The notes under the pieces: generated by a model | The model's database searches: none | The model's input: the letters and a program-made list of their open reading frames with translations, nothing else | Told to the model about the DNA's origin: nothing | Source: Copromyces sp. CBS 386.78 | Taxonomy: Eukaryota > Ascomycota > Sordariomycetes > Sordariales > Sordariaceae | Length of the DNA: 64,000 nt | Direction: 5' to 3' | Assembly (NCBI GenBank): GCA_030685235.1 | Contig: MU839198.1 | Coordinates: forward strand, 62,001-126,000 | Shown here: in pieces, positions 1-12,867 of the stretch | Layout: each line of letters starts with the position of its first letter | Numbering within the stretch: the stretch's first letter is position 1 | Translations under genes and position numbers: made by a program

Positions 1-3000
1 TCCGAAAATCCTGAAGTGAAATCTTGGGATCGTAAATCGGAACGTTGGTGTGGAGATCGAAGCTGGTGTTTGTTTGGGTGTTGGTTCCTATGTCGTTGTG
101 TGTTGTCTTCCTTGATAAGGTCAAGTGCTGTCTGTGGTGCGGGCGCGGGTTGAAGGCGATGTGGGTGATTGTTGGGGAACGTTGAGTGGTATGGGGAAGT
201 AGTGACGAAAAACGGCGGGAAGAGATTATTTGGGGGAGCCGCACTGGTTTAAATGGGGGATGGGCGGTCTGACAGCCGGACTGACATGGGGCAATAGGCG
301 GGCATGTGTGGACAGTGTGGGACAGGGCAGTGGACAGGACAGGCCAGCAAGGGTGTGGAGTGGGCGGGTGGACGTAGCGACGACTCAGCGAGGCAGGAAC
401 ACCTGGAGGACTGGGCTGGAGGGATGCCAGGGGGAAGAAGGGGAACCTGGAAGGTGCAGGTGCCTAGTGGAGGGGGATCTGAGCTGTTACAATCGTACCG
501 GTACGCGGTAATATTTCGGAAACACGAAAGATTGTAAATACGTAACTGACAGCTCTCACCACCAACATTGCTTGCTGCTAACCATTTTGGGTAATGAACA
601 GCCCGATGAAAATGAGCAAAAGTTGAGCACATCCAGATCACGCTTCTCTAACATGCGTTCCAAAGTCAAGTCTACATGGAGAATTTAATGGAGAAGACCT
701 GAACAGTACGATACGAAGCACTGAGTGCCGCGCTGGAGTAACTTAATGTAGGTACCTTGCAGCCCGCCCCTCCAGACCTCCACGGGGGCTTGTTGCAAAT
801 TTGGCCGGTGTGCCAGGAAGGCGCGGCAGGCTAGCGCTGGGGTACGTGGATTGACGTTGTGGGTTCAGACTTCGTTGCTGCAAAATTACACGATATTACG
901 CCTAGACAAGTACCGACCGTACCGGTACACCTGGCAAGTGGCAGTGGATGGCGTGCAGCCAAGCTCGCAGCCAGCCAGACATTCTTTCACACACGACTAT
1001 CAATCACTTTCCCTCTTTTTTTGGTATCCATGCTCTGCCTGCCTCTCAGTCGATCGGAGAGGGGGCTTGTAGGTATGTATGTACTCTATGGCATGGTCGG
1101 CTGATAAACAGATCCGGGGCGCCGCGGGGGAATCTCTGGATGAGTATGGAGAAAATGGTGGGGTGAAGTGGAAATCCGAGCAGGAAACAGACACTGACCC
1201 CATGGGAAAATGGCAAAGGGCGTTTGCGAAATAGTTTCCCCCTAGGTCTGTAAGCTCCATCTTGGCGCCAATCCTGGTGTGTAAGAGATTACGCCGCAAC
1301 CCTTTGGCCCTTTTGTCCACAGGTCACCGCAAGCAAGACACGCTGGCTGGCTGGGCATGGCTTGGAACCTCTTGACTCTGCCTGAAACTGGAAGCTCGAG
1401 ACAGACTGGATGGCTACGTGAAGGGCTTCTAACGTTGCATAAAAAGGGCCAGAGGCCGGCATACGTCGAGGCTTCTCTCCTGGAGCGAAGCCGGCATCAT
1501 GCCAAAAGACATTTTTGTGTAAGCTGCCTGGAGGGGACGTTACGAATCAGGCCGATCAGAGAGAGGGCTTGGGGGCGGTGAGGACGGTGGCTGAGCTCGG
1601 GAGTTGGGCGTTGTCAAGTCCCAGCTAGCTGTCAATATTCAGCTACTCTCTCGTCTCTTTTTGCTTGTGCTTCCACTCCAAAGAAATCTCTTTTGGTCTC
1701 ACTCGTCGGGTTGGGCGACCAAATTTGTCAAAACAAAGTCAGTCGACACATCACAATTCCGTCACTCCCCGGCCAGCATGTTGAAGGGAGCACAACAGGA
1801 TGCAGGCCAAGACAGCTGTTGCACTTTTGGGAGACAGACACCTGAGAACTTCCTTTTCCGGTCACGACGAGAAAGCCTCTTCTTCTTGAGAACCATACAC
1901 GTGTTGGGCGGTAGCCGTCGACGAGGTGGTGTTTGTGCTTTTGTGTGTCTGCCTGTCTGGGCTGCCTTGTCTTGAAAGACCGTCAGATACAGAGACAATC
2001 GCGTCATGAGGACCACCGTTCTCGCCAGTTTCTGGCCGTCTCCCCCTCATCCGCCGTAGGCACGGCAGATCTCAAAGGCCCCGGCCCATAGTCTAATCAC
2101 GTCAAACCCGCCTGGCACATAAAGCTGCGTTTAAAGTTTGGCGCTTTGACCATACGAGGAAGGAGTTGAGGCTTTTTGCATGTGGGGGCTGGTTCGTTCG
2201 GCCATGATGGATCTGCTTGTGAGCTCCTCGGAAGGGAGACCGCCTCACAAAACCACCATGGTGCCAGACTCCATATTGTTCAGTTCCCCATGTTTTGGGG
2301 TGGAGGACGCTCCACAGACGACAGAAGTGTGAAATCATATGTTTCGGCAGAGACCCTCGGCCAGCCAGCAGACAGGCAAAAGAGAGACTGGAGAGCAGAC
2401 AGGGAAAGACGTGGGACGTGAGCCCAGACAGGCGCGCCCCGAGGGGTGGCGCCAACAGAGATAAGACTTTCCACTTTCCAGTCCCAAAGCGTAAAGCGTG
2501 GAGGGCCCTAGATTGTGGGGAGGCCAGCCGCTTTCATTAGCCGCAGCCTGGGGTTTTGCTCATCAAGGTATGTACACCGGGAGTCTGTCTCCGTGTGGTT
2601 TGCTCCGAGACATCCCGACGTCCTCGAGAGTCCGACGGTCTGCTGGACAGTGAGAGTGCTATCCTCTACGATTTTGGCTCGTAGATATGCCGTCTGAGAG
2701 GTGTCGCCCAAACGGTCATTCCCTGTCGTGTGCTACCGGGTACGATGAGGGGGAAAAGCTGGAGAAGAATGCCCAGACGGGCGCGGGTCTAGAGCCTTAT
2801 CTCAGCCGAAACCTGGGGTAAGTTTCGTGAAGCTCAAAGAAAACTGTTCAGAAAGAGGTGAAGGAGCGAGATTGGCCTCGTCTACCTCGGTGAGACTCTG
2901 GCGAACATCCGGCCGGGGTTAAGAGGCCAAGTCAAGACAGGTTGCTGTTCCAAAACGCCAATTGTCTTGTCGACGGCGAGGTGCTTCACAGGGTCGGCCG

Positions 3001-6000
3001 GGGTTTGCCTCAGGTGGTCGTCGTCGGTCGGGAGAACGAACAGCACGGAGTCCCTCGCCTACCTACGGTCAAGTGCTACGGTACCGACTCCCGTCTTTGG
3101 GTTGTTGCTCGGCCAAAAGTCCACCGTTTCTTCCACCTCTTCAGATGATGGCGCCATTCCACGCCTTGTCACTGTAACAAAGCGACGACGTGGGGGTTTC
3201 GGTCACACACTCTCGACCTGTTCAAGCGTCATCATTTCATTTGCACGCCATCCATCACTGACTACTACCCACCACAAGATCCAACTGCCGACACCACCAA
3301 CGACCCGGATCGGAACCAGTTCCTGTCTGTCTCTTGGAAAACCCGTTCACGGGTTCATAGGTTGTGTCTCACAGTCTTCCGTGCTGTTGACGCAATGAAC
3401 ACCAGCAACAACTGAATTGTCAAGGTTCTAGAGTGTTGGTATCCACAAGTCCCCACGGGGTTCAGGCACATGGGAGTAGAGGAAAGCTTTACTCCGTCAT
3501 CGAGATAACGCTAGCCTGAATAGGAAGCTTTCTGCTCCTAGGCCTAGATCGACACATGCAGATTTAAGATGCTGAAGTCTATGGGTAGTGGCAGTCGTGA
3601 TTATTATTCCGGACCTGGATAAAGAGTAAGATTGAATCAAATTCTCGCTTGACTTGACTTGTGTTGTTGGCGGGCTTGACGATGAAGCTCCGAGGCTCAG
3701 TCCGTTCGAGTCGCAAATACGGGGTCCCCGGATCTCCGTACTCCAGCTTCTGGGGAAGCGGGATGCTCGGCATCTGAATCATGGGGAGAGCCAAAGCTAA
3801 ATCTCACCCAATTTTTTTGAAGATATCACTGAACCTGGCGCATCCTCTTCATCGTGTCGGATAGCCGTCTTCCGGTAGGCTGCTTGCGATGAGTTTTTCT
3901 TTCCGTCGGTACCGTATCGGTCTGACACGGCAAGGGTAGCGGTCCCAGTCAAAGGTGAGCGACAGGAACGACAGCTTTCCCCGGAATGGTCACGGTGAAT
4001 TTGCGGAGAGGCATTTTCCGCCCGCAGCTGAAAAAGGTGAAAGGAAGAAAAGGAAGATACTGGGGTTTTGACGGTATACGGCGGTATCGTGAAAGGTTTG
4101 CCAAGAGCCTCCACAGAAAGGCCGAATAAATACCTGGAGTTTCCCCGAAGCTCCTCGGCAGCGGCAAAAGAAAGAAACAAGGGAGAAAAAAGTTTTCTTC
4201 ACTTCGTCTGGATTTTCATGTCATGAGTCTCCCCGCAATTGCCACATTTTGGCAAAGAGAAATTGCTTTGGCCGGGATAGCAGCTGTTGTCGTAGGGCTT
4301 CAGAAGGAAGCGACGACACGGTCGGTTATGCGATACGCATTTACCCGACGGATCCGCAGTTGCTGTTTCCTAGACCGTTCGCCATCAAACTCTCCCAGAG
4401 GGAAGGAAGCCCTGAAAGACAGCGCTGGGGCCACCTGTTACATCCCCAATGACATTCCGGGTTTTGGCCGGGTATACGTGTATGGCGCAATATGGTGGCT
4501 CGGGCACCTCATAGGATACGCTGCGGTATCAAAGGGTAAGATACGTGTTCGTATTAGTGTATGGTATCGTACATACAGCCGCGCAGATGCATCTTACAAT
4601 GTCGGTACACGTGTCTGGAGCATTGGCTGTTTAATGTCCATCCATCTCCATTCTCCAGCTATCGTATCCACCGTCCCGGACACATCTCCACGGACAAGCT
4701 TTTTAGCTTCAGTCGTGCATTCCTGCTGCTCCCCTTGTCGTCCCCCAATTTGTTGATACGTATCAAAGACAGAAAGCGCCGAGTCGCACCGAGCCAAGCT
4801 TGGCCAACCATCGTGAGTTTGAGCACGTTTGATACATTTCCAAATTGTCTGGAACAGCCAATGCCGCCCAGTGGTTAGCATCAGATCTGGGTCAATTGTT
4901 TGCCCGCGATGCATCGTGCAACAGGTACGTTCCATTCAGGAGTCACTCATCCGGCGAAGTCAAGGTGAGGCGATGATCTTGGACCCAGCGAACGGAGACG
5001 CAGGAGATTGCGACGATTTGGTGCTGCGTGGTAGCTGATGATGGGCAGATTTTAAACCATTGATGAACGAGCGGGGAGTTGCGGGAAAATACACTAGATG
5101 ATGCCCCTCCGATCACATGAAAGGCTCTCACATCGCAATTGAGAACTTGGGATGATGCTGGATTGGGGGTCGGTGTGCTGAAATTTGGGGGATGTGCCCC
5201 CTAGGCCAGAAAAGGAAGACAGGTGGAATTCCGTCCCTTTTCTCCGAACGGTAATCGCCGCCGGTGATGTCGGTGATGTCAAACCCCTGGCTTTCTCCTC
5301 CCTGGCAAATTTCCACATTTCTTCGCGCCAAGAAAACATCACCAACCGTCACATTCACTACCATACACTGCCTTCGCGCTTTCAACTTCTCTGAACAAAC
5401 CCGAGGCTTGATCACACTGTAGCAGTGCCGTTTCCGCAAATTGATCCGACACGTGGGAAGCACATCTACTCTACAAGAAGCGGCACCAGTTCATCCACAA
5501 CGTCTTTGACCGTCGTCCTCATGGCCGGATGGGAATTGAACCGAACGCAGGACAAAGGGCCCCCACGTTCGAACCACACAAGTCACAACTGCAGCTGCTT
5601 CACGGCACCCGGTTTGGGTTTAAACAGGGGTCGCAGATCCGGGGCCCGGGTGCCCTTTCCGGCAAGCGTCACTGTCAAGGACCTGTCAGGGACATCCAAA
5701 GGGAGAACGCTCCGATGTAGAGCTCACCAGTGAGTGCAATCGAACCAACAAGCTGGCAACAAGCCATCATTTTACTTTTGTGAGATGTTACTGAAACGAC
5801 ATGAGAGCCATGAACTCTCGCCATTCGTCTGCAATTTTCTCACTTGTCAGTCTGCTTGGTTCGTTCGCTACTCATCTTGGCTCAACGTGTCGTCAGGCAA
5901 GTGAGAGACAGACTCCGCAAGTCCCGCAAGTCTGGAGGAACTCATCCGCTATGTGATGGACTTGATATGGCACCCGGACATCTTCCGCGTAACGAATGAT

Positions 6001-8018
6001 GATGCTCAAGGGTCGTGGCTTTTGTGATATTATTCAGCGCTGACGAAGGCTCATGATCGCAGTGGCTCATCATACCGGAAGCACCGAAGACTAATCCCTC
6101 AGCCGAATCTATCAGTCGACTTCAAATTTCGATGGTGACAAAAGCTAACAGAACACTGGACAATGTTCGATGGCATTCAATGGTCCATACTAGAGCCTCG
6201 TTCGGGTAAGGCTTGGCGTAGGCGTTGATCTAAACTAACAACTGACCAAAAGACACTTCAACGACTCATGAACCTCTAGGGGACAATTATTCCATGTCAC
6301 ATGCCCCTTTCTTCAACCCCAAAATTCCCATGTGGAGATCTCACATCTCTCTTTGATAACGTCCCTGTCAGGGGCCTGGGGACCAGACTGCGAGATATGT
6401 ACGTACCGTAGGGTCTAGACGAGGGGTCTCAATCTTATCAGCCTTTCGCACAATCCGCCCTCCCCTTTTCTCTTCGAGGCTCTTCGGGATTCGGCCTGAC
6501 CACCCGGGCGGTACTGAGTCGTACCCCATACCCCAATACGCAGTTCTGTACGAGACAGTTGCATGTGTCACGCAGTTACAAGACGCTAAAAGGCTGACAG
6601 ACAGCAAGGAAAGGTTGAAGGCCGTAAACACACTGTAACAGACAGGACAGGGTTCAAGTGTCTTCACCGTCCATTACCGTTCCTCCGTACCGAGGGCGAG
6701 GAGCCTCTCGTGTCTCAGGGGAAGATCGAACGAAAGGAGCGGGCGAACGGCTTCCCCGGACCCCACGGGGAGAGAAATACGCCGGCTATGCCTCTATAAG
6801 CACTCCTTAATTTCCCCATTAGGGATAATGCCGATCTCAACCCCACAACATGAGCAAGGGATGAGCCTCAAATCCCACCAGGTGGGATACCGGGTCAATT
6901 CGGGGACCGGGGAAACATGATCCGTCCTCCTCATCGTCATTTTCAGGACAGTACGCGGGGAGCAACTTGCCCTTGCTTCGCTTCGTGAGAAGCGAGAAGC
7001 TCATTTTTGGGCTTGCGACAAAGGGGCAGGGAAAGGGGGCTCGCTAGAATGTTCTCTCCTTCTTCTCCAAGGACCAAGGTAAGAGGGCTTTAGGCGAGTC
7101 TGGGTTGGCATTGACGGTTTTCCGAAGCCTGATGATGGCCAGATAATTGGTAATCATCAAACGAGACAAGGAGGAAAAAAAATAATAATAATAAAAATCG
7201 TAAAATAATGACCTGATTAGCATAACGAAGCACAAGCAGTGCAGCCCAGGCGGGAAGACTTCGGGAAATGAGAGACATTGATCGGACATGTGGGTGGGAT
7301 GCCGAGTTTTAGGGCCACGGGAAATCATTGTGTATGGCGTCGATGGGTGCAATTATTCCGTGGTGTTCAAACATGGATCTAACAAGCTAATGACTTGGGA
7401 CTTGGCTCCTCGTAAGCTCGTTTTCTAGGCTGCCTGTGGTCTCGGTGCTCACAGACGGATGAAATCATCCAGCCTGTGAATCAGTTCTCACCAAGGAAGT
7501 GCCGATGTCGAGCACCTCTAGCAGCTTTCAAAGACAATGAATCATCTGGGCCGTATCTATAATTATCGTAGACTATCATGATGGGCAATGGACTTGGTTA
7601 GATCTACCGATTCGTCGAAGTGGTAGGACGTCATACTTGCGCGACTGATTGTGGGATTAGCAGCTGATAGTTGTGATGATTCGACGACCAACGGACTAAA
7701 AGAGAACGCTTGGACATTTTCCATGACTGCCGGTTGTATGGGACGGTGTGTTGGTAACAGTACGTATCGATTAGATAATCAATTTCCCACCTCGCAGTTC
7801 AAAGAGCTGGACCTGCCTGGAGCTGCCTGCACGGGCATGCACGTGGCTGGCTGTGAATGCAGCGTCTTTGCACTTTCCCATCTGTCATCCCAAACCCGGC
7901 CGCCATTACCGTAACGGTACGTACCGTTCCTTCCAGCCGCCTTTCCCCGCGGGATGTGCGCCGGCTCTCCAAACAGTCTTGGACTTGGCATCTCCAAACT
8001 TCGCGACAAATTCCCTAA
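1..8018. other. Long gene-free stretch, normal base composition
   Basis: No convincing gene was found in about 8 kb. Open frames exist but are short, mostly lack an ATG, overlap one another on both strands and show no family motif. The first 200 bases read on the minus strand as CA/CT-rich, ATG-free sequence of the kind seen in fungal 5' leaders, so a minus-strand gene may start just left of the window; this is a guess. Short palindromic GTACCGGTAC-like motifs recur (near 496-505 and 917-926), with looser GGTAC/GTACC clusters near 3909 and 7905-7927. The stretch is not A+T-rich, so it is not RIP-mutated DNA. Confidence 0.5.
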
Positions 8019-8523
8019 GGGCGTGTTCGGCGCCCCGTTTTTGGGGCTCGGAAATCTTCCAAGTCAAAATTTCCAGGTCCTGTTCGAAAGCACCTGGAAA
8101 ATTTCCGAGTTGGAAATGCACCAAAATCTGGGCTTGGAAATTCAAAGCTCCACAACAGCCATCTGACCAATCAGATTAACGTATTTCTTCGGAAATCCTG
8201 CGTTTCATTTCCAGACCTCCAGACCTCTGGAAATGGACTCGGAAATCCATTTTTTAACCTTTTTCATCCCCAAGATCCACATTTCGAGACCACGTGACTC
8301 CTTCATCATCACTATAACACTAAAAATCCGAGAATTTTGTTTCCGAATTTTCGAACAGGCTTTGGAAACGCCTTTGGAAATGGTCTTGGCCACGAACCAG
8401 CGGACCCATAATTTAACGGAATTTGCCGCTAAAATCCATTTCCGAACAGGCTATCTGGCTCTACGGAAATCCTACTTCCAAAAGCCCATTTCCAGGTCCA
8501 AAAACGGGGCGCCGAACACGCCC
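8019..8523. mobile_element. MITE, PIF/Harbinger-like, 505 bp
   Basis: The ends are a perfect inverted repeat of about 27 bp beginning GGGCGTGTTCGGCGCC. It is flanked by identical 3-bp TAA copies (8016-8018 and 8524-8526), a TNA target duplication typical of PIF/Harbinger elements, as is the GGGC-TGTTYGG end. The interior has no coding capacity and is crowded with short GGAAAT and ATTTCC words in both orientations, so the inverted symmetry reaches well inside the termini. It is non-autonomous and needs a transposase from elsewhere. At about 500 bp it is near the lower length limit for RIP, and its sequence is not A+T-enriched. Confidence 0.85.
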
Positions 8524-8845
8524 TAACAACTGACGTCGACCAAGCCAGCAAGACCGAGGTGGCCCAGCTACGTACCTTTGCGAAAATCGCGAACCCTGCC
8601 CGCGCTCCGGCCGGAACACCGACGATCATCGAGTCCCTCCCCCGGATCTACACTAAGTGCCCTTTAGCCGCCTTACGGCGTACATTACCGTAGCAGCCGA
8701 CGCCGAGCCCTGACAGTGACCGCAACCCCGGAGAACAACGGGGACTGCTTATTCTCCGCTTCCCATTCCCGGGGTAGACAGGGCCGTTACAAACTCCCGG
8801 GCTGGAGTGTCCCGTCGCTGCCCGGTCCAGAACTCGTCGGGCAAG
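8524..8845. other. Upstream region of the RAD51-paralog gene
   Basis: This 320-bp interval between the MITE and the start codon at 8846 presumably contains the promoter and 5' leader. It is GC-rich and I see no TATA box. The MITE end lies about 320 bp upstream of the start codon, so the element could affect this promoter. Confidence 0.4.
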
Positions 8846-10495
8846 ATGGACTACCACGATAGACATGGCCATGATGTCGCCAGCTTTGATGATCTCCCTT
8901 CAACACGTGAGATGCCCCGATATCCGTCTACGTGAATGCTCAATCGCTGACGTATCCCGTGAAGATCGCATGCCTACCGTTTCCGCTGCCGATGCCTTGG
9001 ATGACCTGAATGATGGGAACAACTCGCCTTTCATCCCTACAAGCCTAGATGCCCTCGATGCCGCTCTAAAACCTGGTCTGAATATCGATACAGTCACTGG
9101 TGGAGTACAGAAGGGTCAAGTTACCGAGATTTGGGGACCTCCCGGCGTGGGAAAGACTGCCTTCGGGTGAGTTGACCGTTCGCATCCAAGGAAAGCAGGT
9201 GGCTCCCCGGTCTAACTGATACCATGCAGCATACAACTCGCAGCCAACTGCCTGAATGAGGGCAAAGGTGTCGTTTGGGTAGGTAGGTCCGTTTGTGCAT
9301 CTCTTGTACAGTCAACCTACGGGCTTGCTAACCATTCGCCTTGACTTCCCCGATACAGATGGATTTCACCGAGTCCCGATTGAGCGCATGCGCTCTGTCC
9401 TCGGCTCCAAAGTAACGAAGGACAAGGATGGGGAACAGGAAGGTGCGACAGTCGATGAGCGCCTCGATGCCCTCACGCACTACACATGTCCGAGTCTACC
9501 TCACTCGATTGCTCTTCTATGTCGACCAACGCCGAGCTGCATACCGCAAAACACATCGCTCATAGTGGTCGATTCGTTATCAGCGCTGGTAAACCATGCC
9601 TTCCCAAGGACACCAGAGCAAAATAAGGTGGTGGATAGTAAGGGGAACAAAGGTAGGTACGTTCTCTCCACCAGTAATGCATGGAAGTAGTCTGACAGTC
9701 TCAAAGTTCCGTCCCTCTCCGCGCGGAGATTGCAAGTACTGCAGTACATCATCGGTGCACTTCAGAAGCTTGCCGCCACGAGAGACATAGCCATCGTTAT
9801 TCTCACACAATGCGCAACAAAGATGATGCAGGCAGAACGGGGAGCAACTCTCGTACCGGCTATAAATGCCAGCGTATGGGAGCAGGGAATCTCTACCAGG
9901 CTTGTGCTGTACCGCAACCTAGCGTTCAGTGACGCAAAGGTGCAGGGCTTGCGTCTCGTCGGAGTGCAAAAGCTCAACGGGAAGACCAGCGAAGCACCTG
10001 TTGACACTATCTGCGCTTTTGACATCGAAGAGGTATGCCTAAACCCTCCCAGGTACATGTCTGCTCATTTATTAACATGTCATATATCAGAGCGGCTTGG
10101 TTACAGTCGAATACGACTTTAGCGAACCGCTACCAAACCACTTGTCTACACCGAGCACGAAGCGAAAGTTGGGTGACACCACCTTCGAGATAGCCGATAG
10201 CGACGATGAGGACTACGGTTGGCAGGAAGAGGACGACGAAGCCGTGCCGCCTCCGCCTTCGCAGTGGCAGGGAAGCGAGGACATCCTTCTTGTTCCTGAA
10301 CCTGAAAGCGAGCAAGAGTGTGAGGACCAAGAAGAAGAGGAGGAGAAGGAGAAGGAAGAGGGATATCACGAAACCGCAGATGCAGGTGATGAAGATGCAG
10401 ATGACGTCTTCAATACCACGGCGGACGAATCGCTGCTCGCCAGTAAGGTCTTTGGTCGTGATCGGGAGATTCAGGATTCCCAAGACGACTGGTGA
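8846..10495 (+). CDS. RAD51 paralog, RAD55-like recombination ATPase
   Basis: RecA/RAD51-family ATPase of homologous recombination; paralogs of this kind help load or stabilise the RAD51 filament in the nucleus. Six exons were joined: 8846-8906, 8965-9166, 9230-9282, 9359-9652, 9707-10032 and 10091-10495, with introns of 54-76 bp carrying GT donors, CTGAC/CTAAC-type branch sites and AG acceptors. The CDS is 1341 nt (446 aa). Walker A GPPGVGKT lies at residues 78-85 and Walker B LIVVD at about 173-177, followed by a RecA-core stretch (LTQCATKMM, QGISTRLVLYR). The start at 8846 is preferred because its first exon splices to give an uninterrupted leader into MPTVSAADAL. From about residue 350 the C-terminus is a long acidic, Glu/Asp-rich tail outside the RecA fold. 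Which paralog it is (RAD55, RAD57 or XRCC2 type) cannot be settled by eye; RAD55-like is my best guess. Confidence 0.88.
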
Positions 10496-12473
10496 GTCCG
10501 TCCTGATCACAGCTGAGCCGCACAATCAAACATTCACACCCACGGAACGGAGTCAAAGATAGCCGGTCACAACTCGGTATCACTGGTATCAGTGGTATCG
10601 TAACCATGCACCCCTGAATGAATGCTACGCTGGTCTTACCGTTCCCCAGTTTCGATGGCATCTCTTCATCTCCAGCTTGTCTCCAGCTTCTCCAGAGCGC
10701 TCCACCTCCAAGTTCCCCTCGGCCCCTCGCCGAGCTGGCGCCCCCATTCTCTGCATTCACTCGCCGATGCTGGAGCACCAGCAGGCTTCCCCTGACATGA
10801 CCGTCAAGCAAGGCTCATGCGAATGGAGAAATATATGGAGAAAACCCCAGTGGCAAGTCTGAAAGAAACTCCGTGTCAGGAACCTTGATGGCCTCCTTGT
10901 GACCCTGTCTCGTTGTATCCTCCTTCCCAAAATCTCTCTCTTGCGTTTTCGCGTATCAATTGGGGCTGCTGGGTGGTGTTGCGGCCCCCATGGAGGAGAA
11001 ACGGGAGGGACCAGGTTTGCGGCGAAATGTCGATTTGATGCGCCGACACCATCTCAATTTTTTTTTTTGCAATCAAGCGATGGCACGCACGCATGGCATC
11101 AAAAGAAAAACCCAAATTTTCTCTTCCTCGGTCGGTCCGGTCAAGGTTCGTTCGTTTTGCCGGGATATCAAATTCGGATCAACAGCCAATTGCTGGGTGC
11201 GGTGTCTCCCTCGGCCTTATGCCGGATCTCCTTCTGTGGTCCCATGTTTTTGGCCGAGCAAATTCCGACGTCCAGGTCTTTTGTATCTTTCTCTTCTTCT
11301 TTGTGGTGTTGCAATTGTACACTGCAATTGGTAAGTTCAGGGACGGTTATCCCCATCCTCACAACCCAGTCACAAAGCTCGGTATCATCTACCGATGCTA
11401 CATTGAAGGAGGCTCCGCACATTCTCCGCTGAAAGCTGAAAGAAAAAAAAAGCCTTGGGCGTGCCGGGACCCGGGGTTCTTGGCGTTCAATTCCACTTGT
11501 CTTTCCCACTTGGGAATTGGGATTGGCGACTCGAAAGGGAGCTGGAGCGGGCGCAGTCGGAACGGGGGTCTGGGGAGTTAGGTCGGGTTTTTGCTGTTGG
11601 AATTGTCTCTCTCGAAGTTTTGCGGGCGGGTTGATTGTGGGCGTGTGGGATGTGATGTGGGATGAGGGGTGATGAGGGTTTGAGCGAGATAATGCCAGGC
11701 TTGTTTATTACTAGGGCCCTGTTGTTACCTGCCAGGGACAAGAAGGAGGCAAAAAACTCGCGGAGAAAAAATAGGGAAGAAAGAGTTTGTTGGACCCCAC
11801 TATTCGTAACAATGATACAGCGTGGTAGTTACGATACGTGTTATGTTACTGATACCGTACGCCACAAAGTTTCAGGCACAAAGCGTATAATCGCTCCAAT
11901 CAGACGATGCGGCACGGCACTGGACGGGAGTGGTGCCTGTACGATACGATCCATTGGCGATGCCGAAACACAGATTTGTGTACACTACGATCCAGAAGAT
12001 TCTGTTCGCCGTAGCCAAACACCAATACGAGATGGAAGTTCACAAGGAAATCAAAGACATTTGCATAACGGACACGTGTGTTTACGAGATGCCGTTGCAT
12101 CTAGTGTAGTGTATTGCCAATTGCCCGTGGACCGCCCGCGCCGCCCACTACACTACTGTACGTCAGGATTTCACTGCCACTGCTGCCTGAAGGAAGGTCC
12201 GTCTGAAACAGCGCGAGAAGAGCGCGAGAGTAGCGAGACAGCGAGGCCAACTTGAACACCAGGCCGGATCGGGTCCGAAAAGCAACTTCAAACCATACCT
12301 TAGCTGGATCACGACGGGAAGTCTGATAGGCCCGCCTATTTGCTGTGCTGGACATGCTGCAGTGGACAAGCAACTTGTTCCAGGGGCAATGCAACAACTG
12401 CAAGCCATTGAAACCAACGACTACTGCCAAGCAACTGGCGCTAGGCAAACTGCTGCTGGTGCATCGAAACTCA
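10496..12473. other. Intergenic, no gene seen
   Basis: Downstream flank of the RAD51-paralog gene. No open frame with recognisable motifs or acceptable splice structure. A repeated GGTATC word (10575-10602) forms a small palindrome just past the gene, and GATAC/GTATC words are frequent again around 11811-11955. A short poly-T run lies near 11058. Nothing else could be supported. Confidence 0.45.
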
Positions 12474-12864
12474 GGGCGTGTTTGGTTCAACCAACACATT
12501 TTCAATCTGTTTTTAACAGGGGTAGAGGAGGGTACAAAGCGCCATCTGCAGTACGCGACTGACGCGTTGTACCCTGTCAACTAACAAAACGCTCTATCTT
12601 CATGGTCCAACCCGTGAAGATAGAAACCAACAGAATGAACCATCACCATACCGGATTAGGAAGTTGATAAGACCTCATGCAAGCACATGCACGCCGTGTA
12701 CAGGGGAGGTACGGCCAAGAGCCTGGTGCATTCAGCTTACAGGGGGGTTACAGGGGGTAAAGGAGGTCCGACGCCGGATCTATCTTACGATTTGCAATGT
12801 GTTGGCTGACAGGGATAATTTCCCCATACAAACTTTTGTTTTGATGGTTGAACCAAACACGCCC
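12474..12864. mobile_element. MITE, PIF/Harbinger-like, 391 bp
   Basis: Terminal inverted repeats begin GGGCGTGTTTGGTTCAACCA and are perfect over about 20 bp. Identical TCA trinucleotides flank it (12471-12473 and 12865-12867), the TNA target duplication of PIF/Harbinger elements. The interior has no coding potential. A strong hairpin of about 13 paired bases with a 6-nt loop lies at 12593-12624. The first 12 terminal bases match the 8019-8523 element except at one position, so both could use the same or related transposases, while the interiors look unrelated. Confidence 0.85.
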
Positions 12865-12867
12865 TCA

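Noticed and set aside
4223..4756. 177-codon ATG-initiated plus-strand frame
   Set aside because: No domain, no splice partners, mixed composition and overlapping frames on both strands; length alone is not enough in non-coding GC-balanced DNA.
5520..5620. tRNA-like words (GGGAATTGAACC, CGTTCGAACC) suggesting a minus-strand tRNA
   Set aside because: No consistent acceptor, D and anticodon stems could be built around them.
10130..10525. 131-codon minus-strand hydrophobic frame opposite the end of the RAD51-paralog gene
   Set aside because: The Leu/Phe runs are the complement of the Glu/Asp-rich acidic tail codons, not a membrane protein.
10899..11432. 177-codon plus-strand frame
   Set aside because: It starts at GTG and contains no recognisable domain; neighbouring frames of similar length overlap it on both strands.
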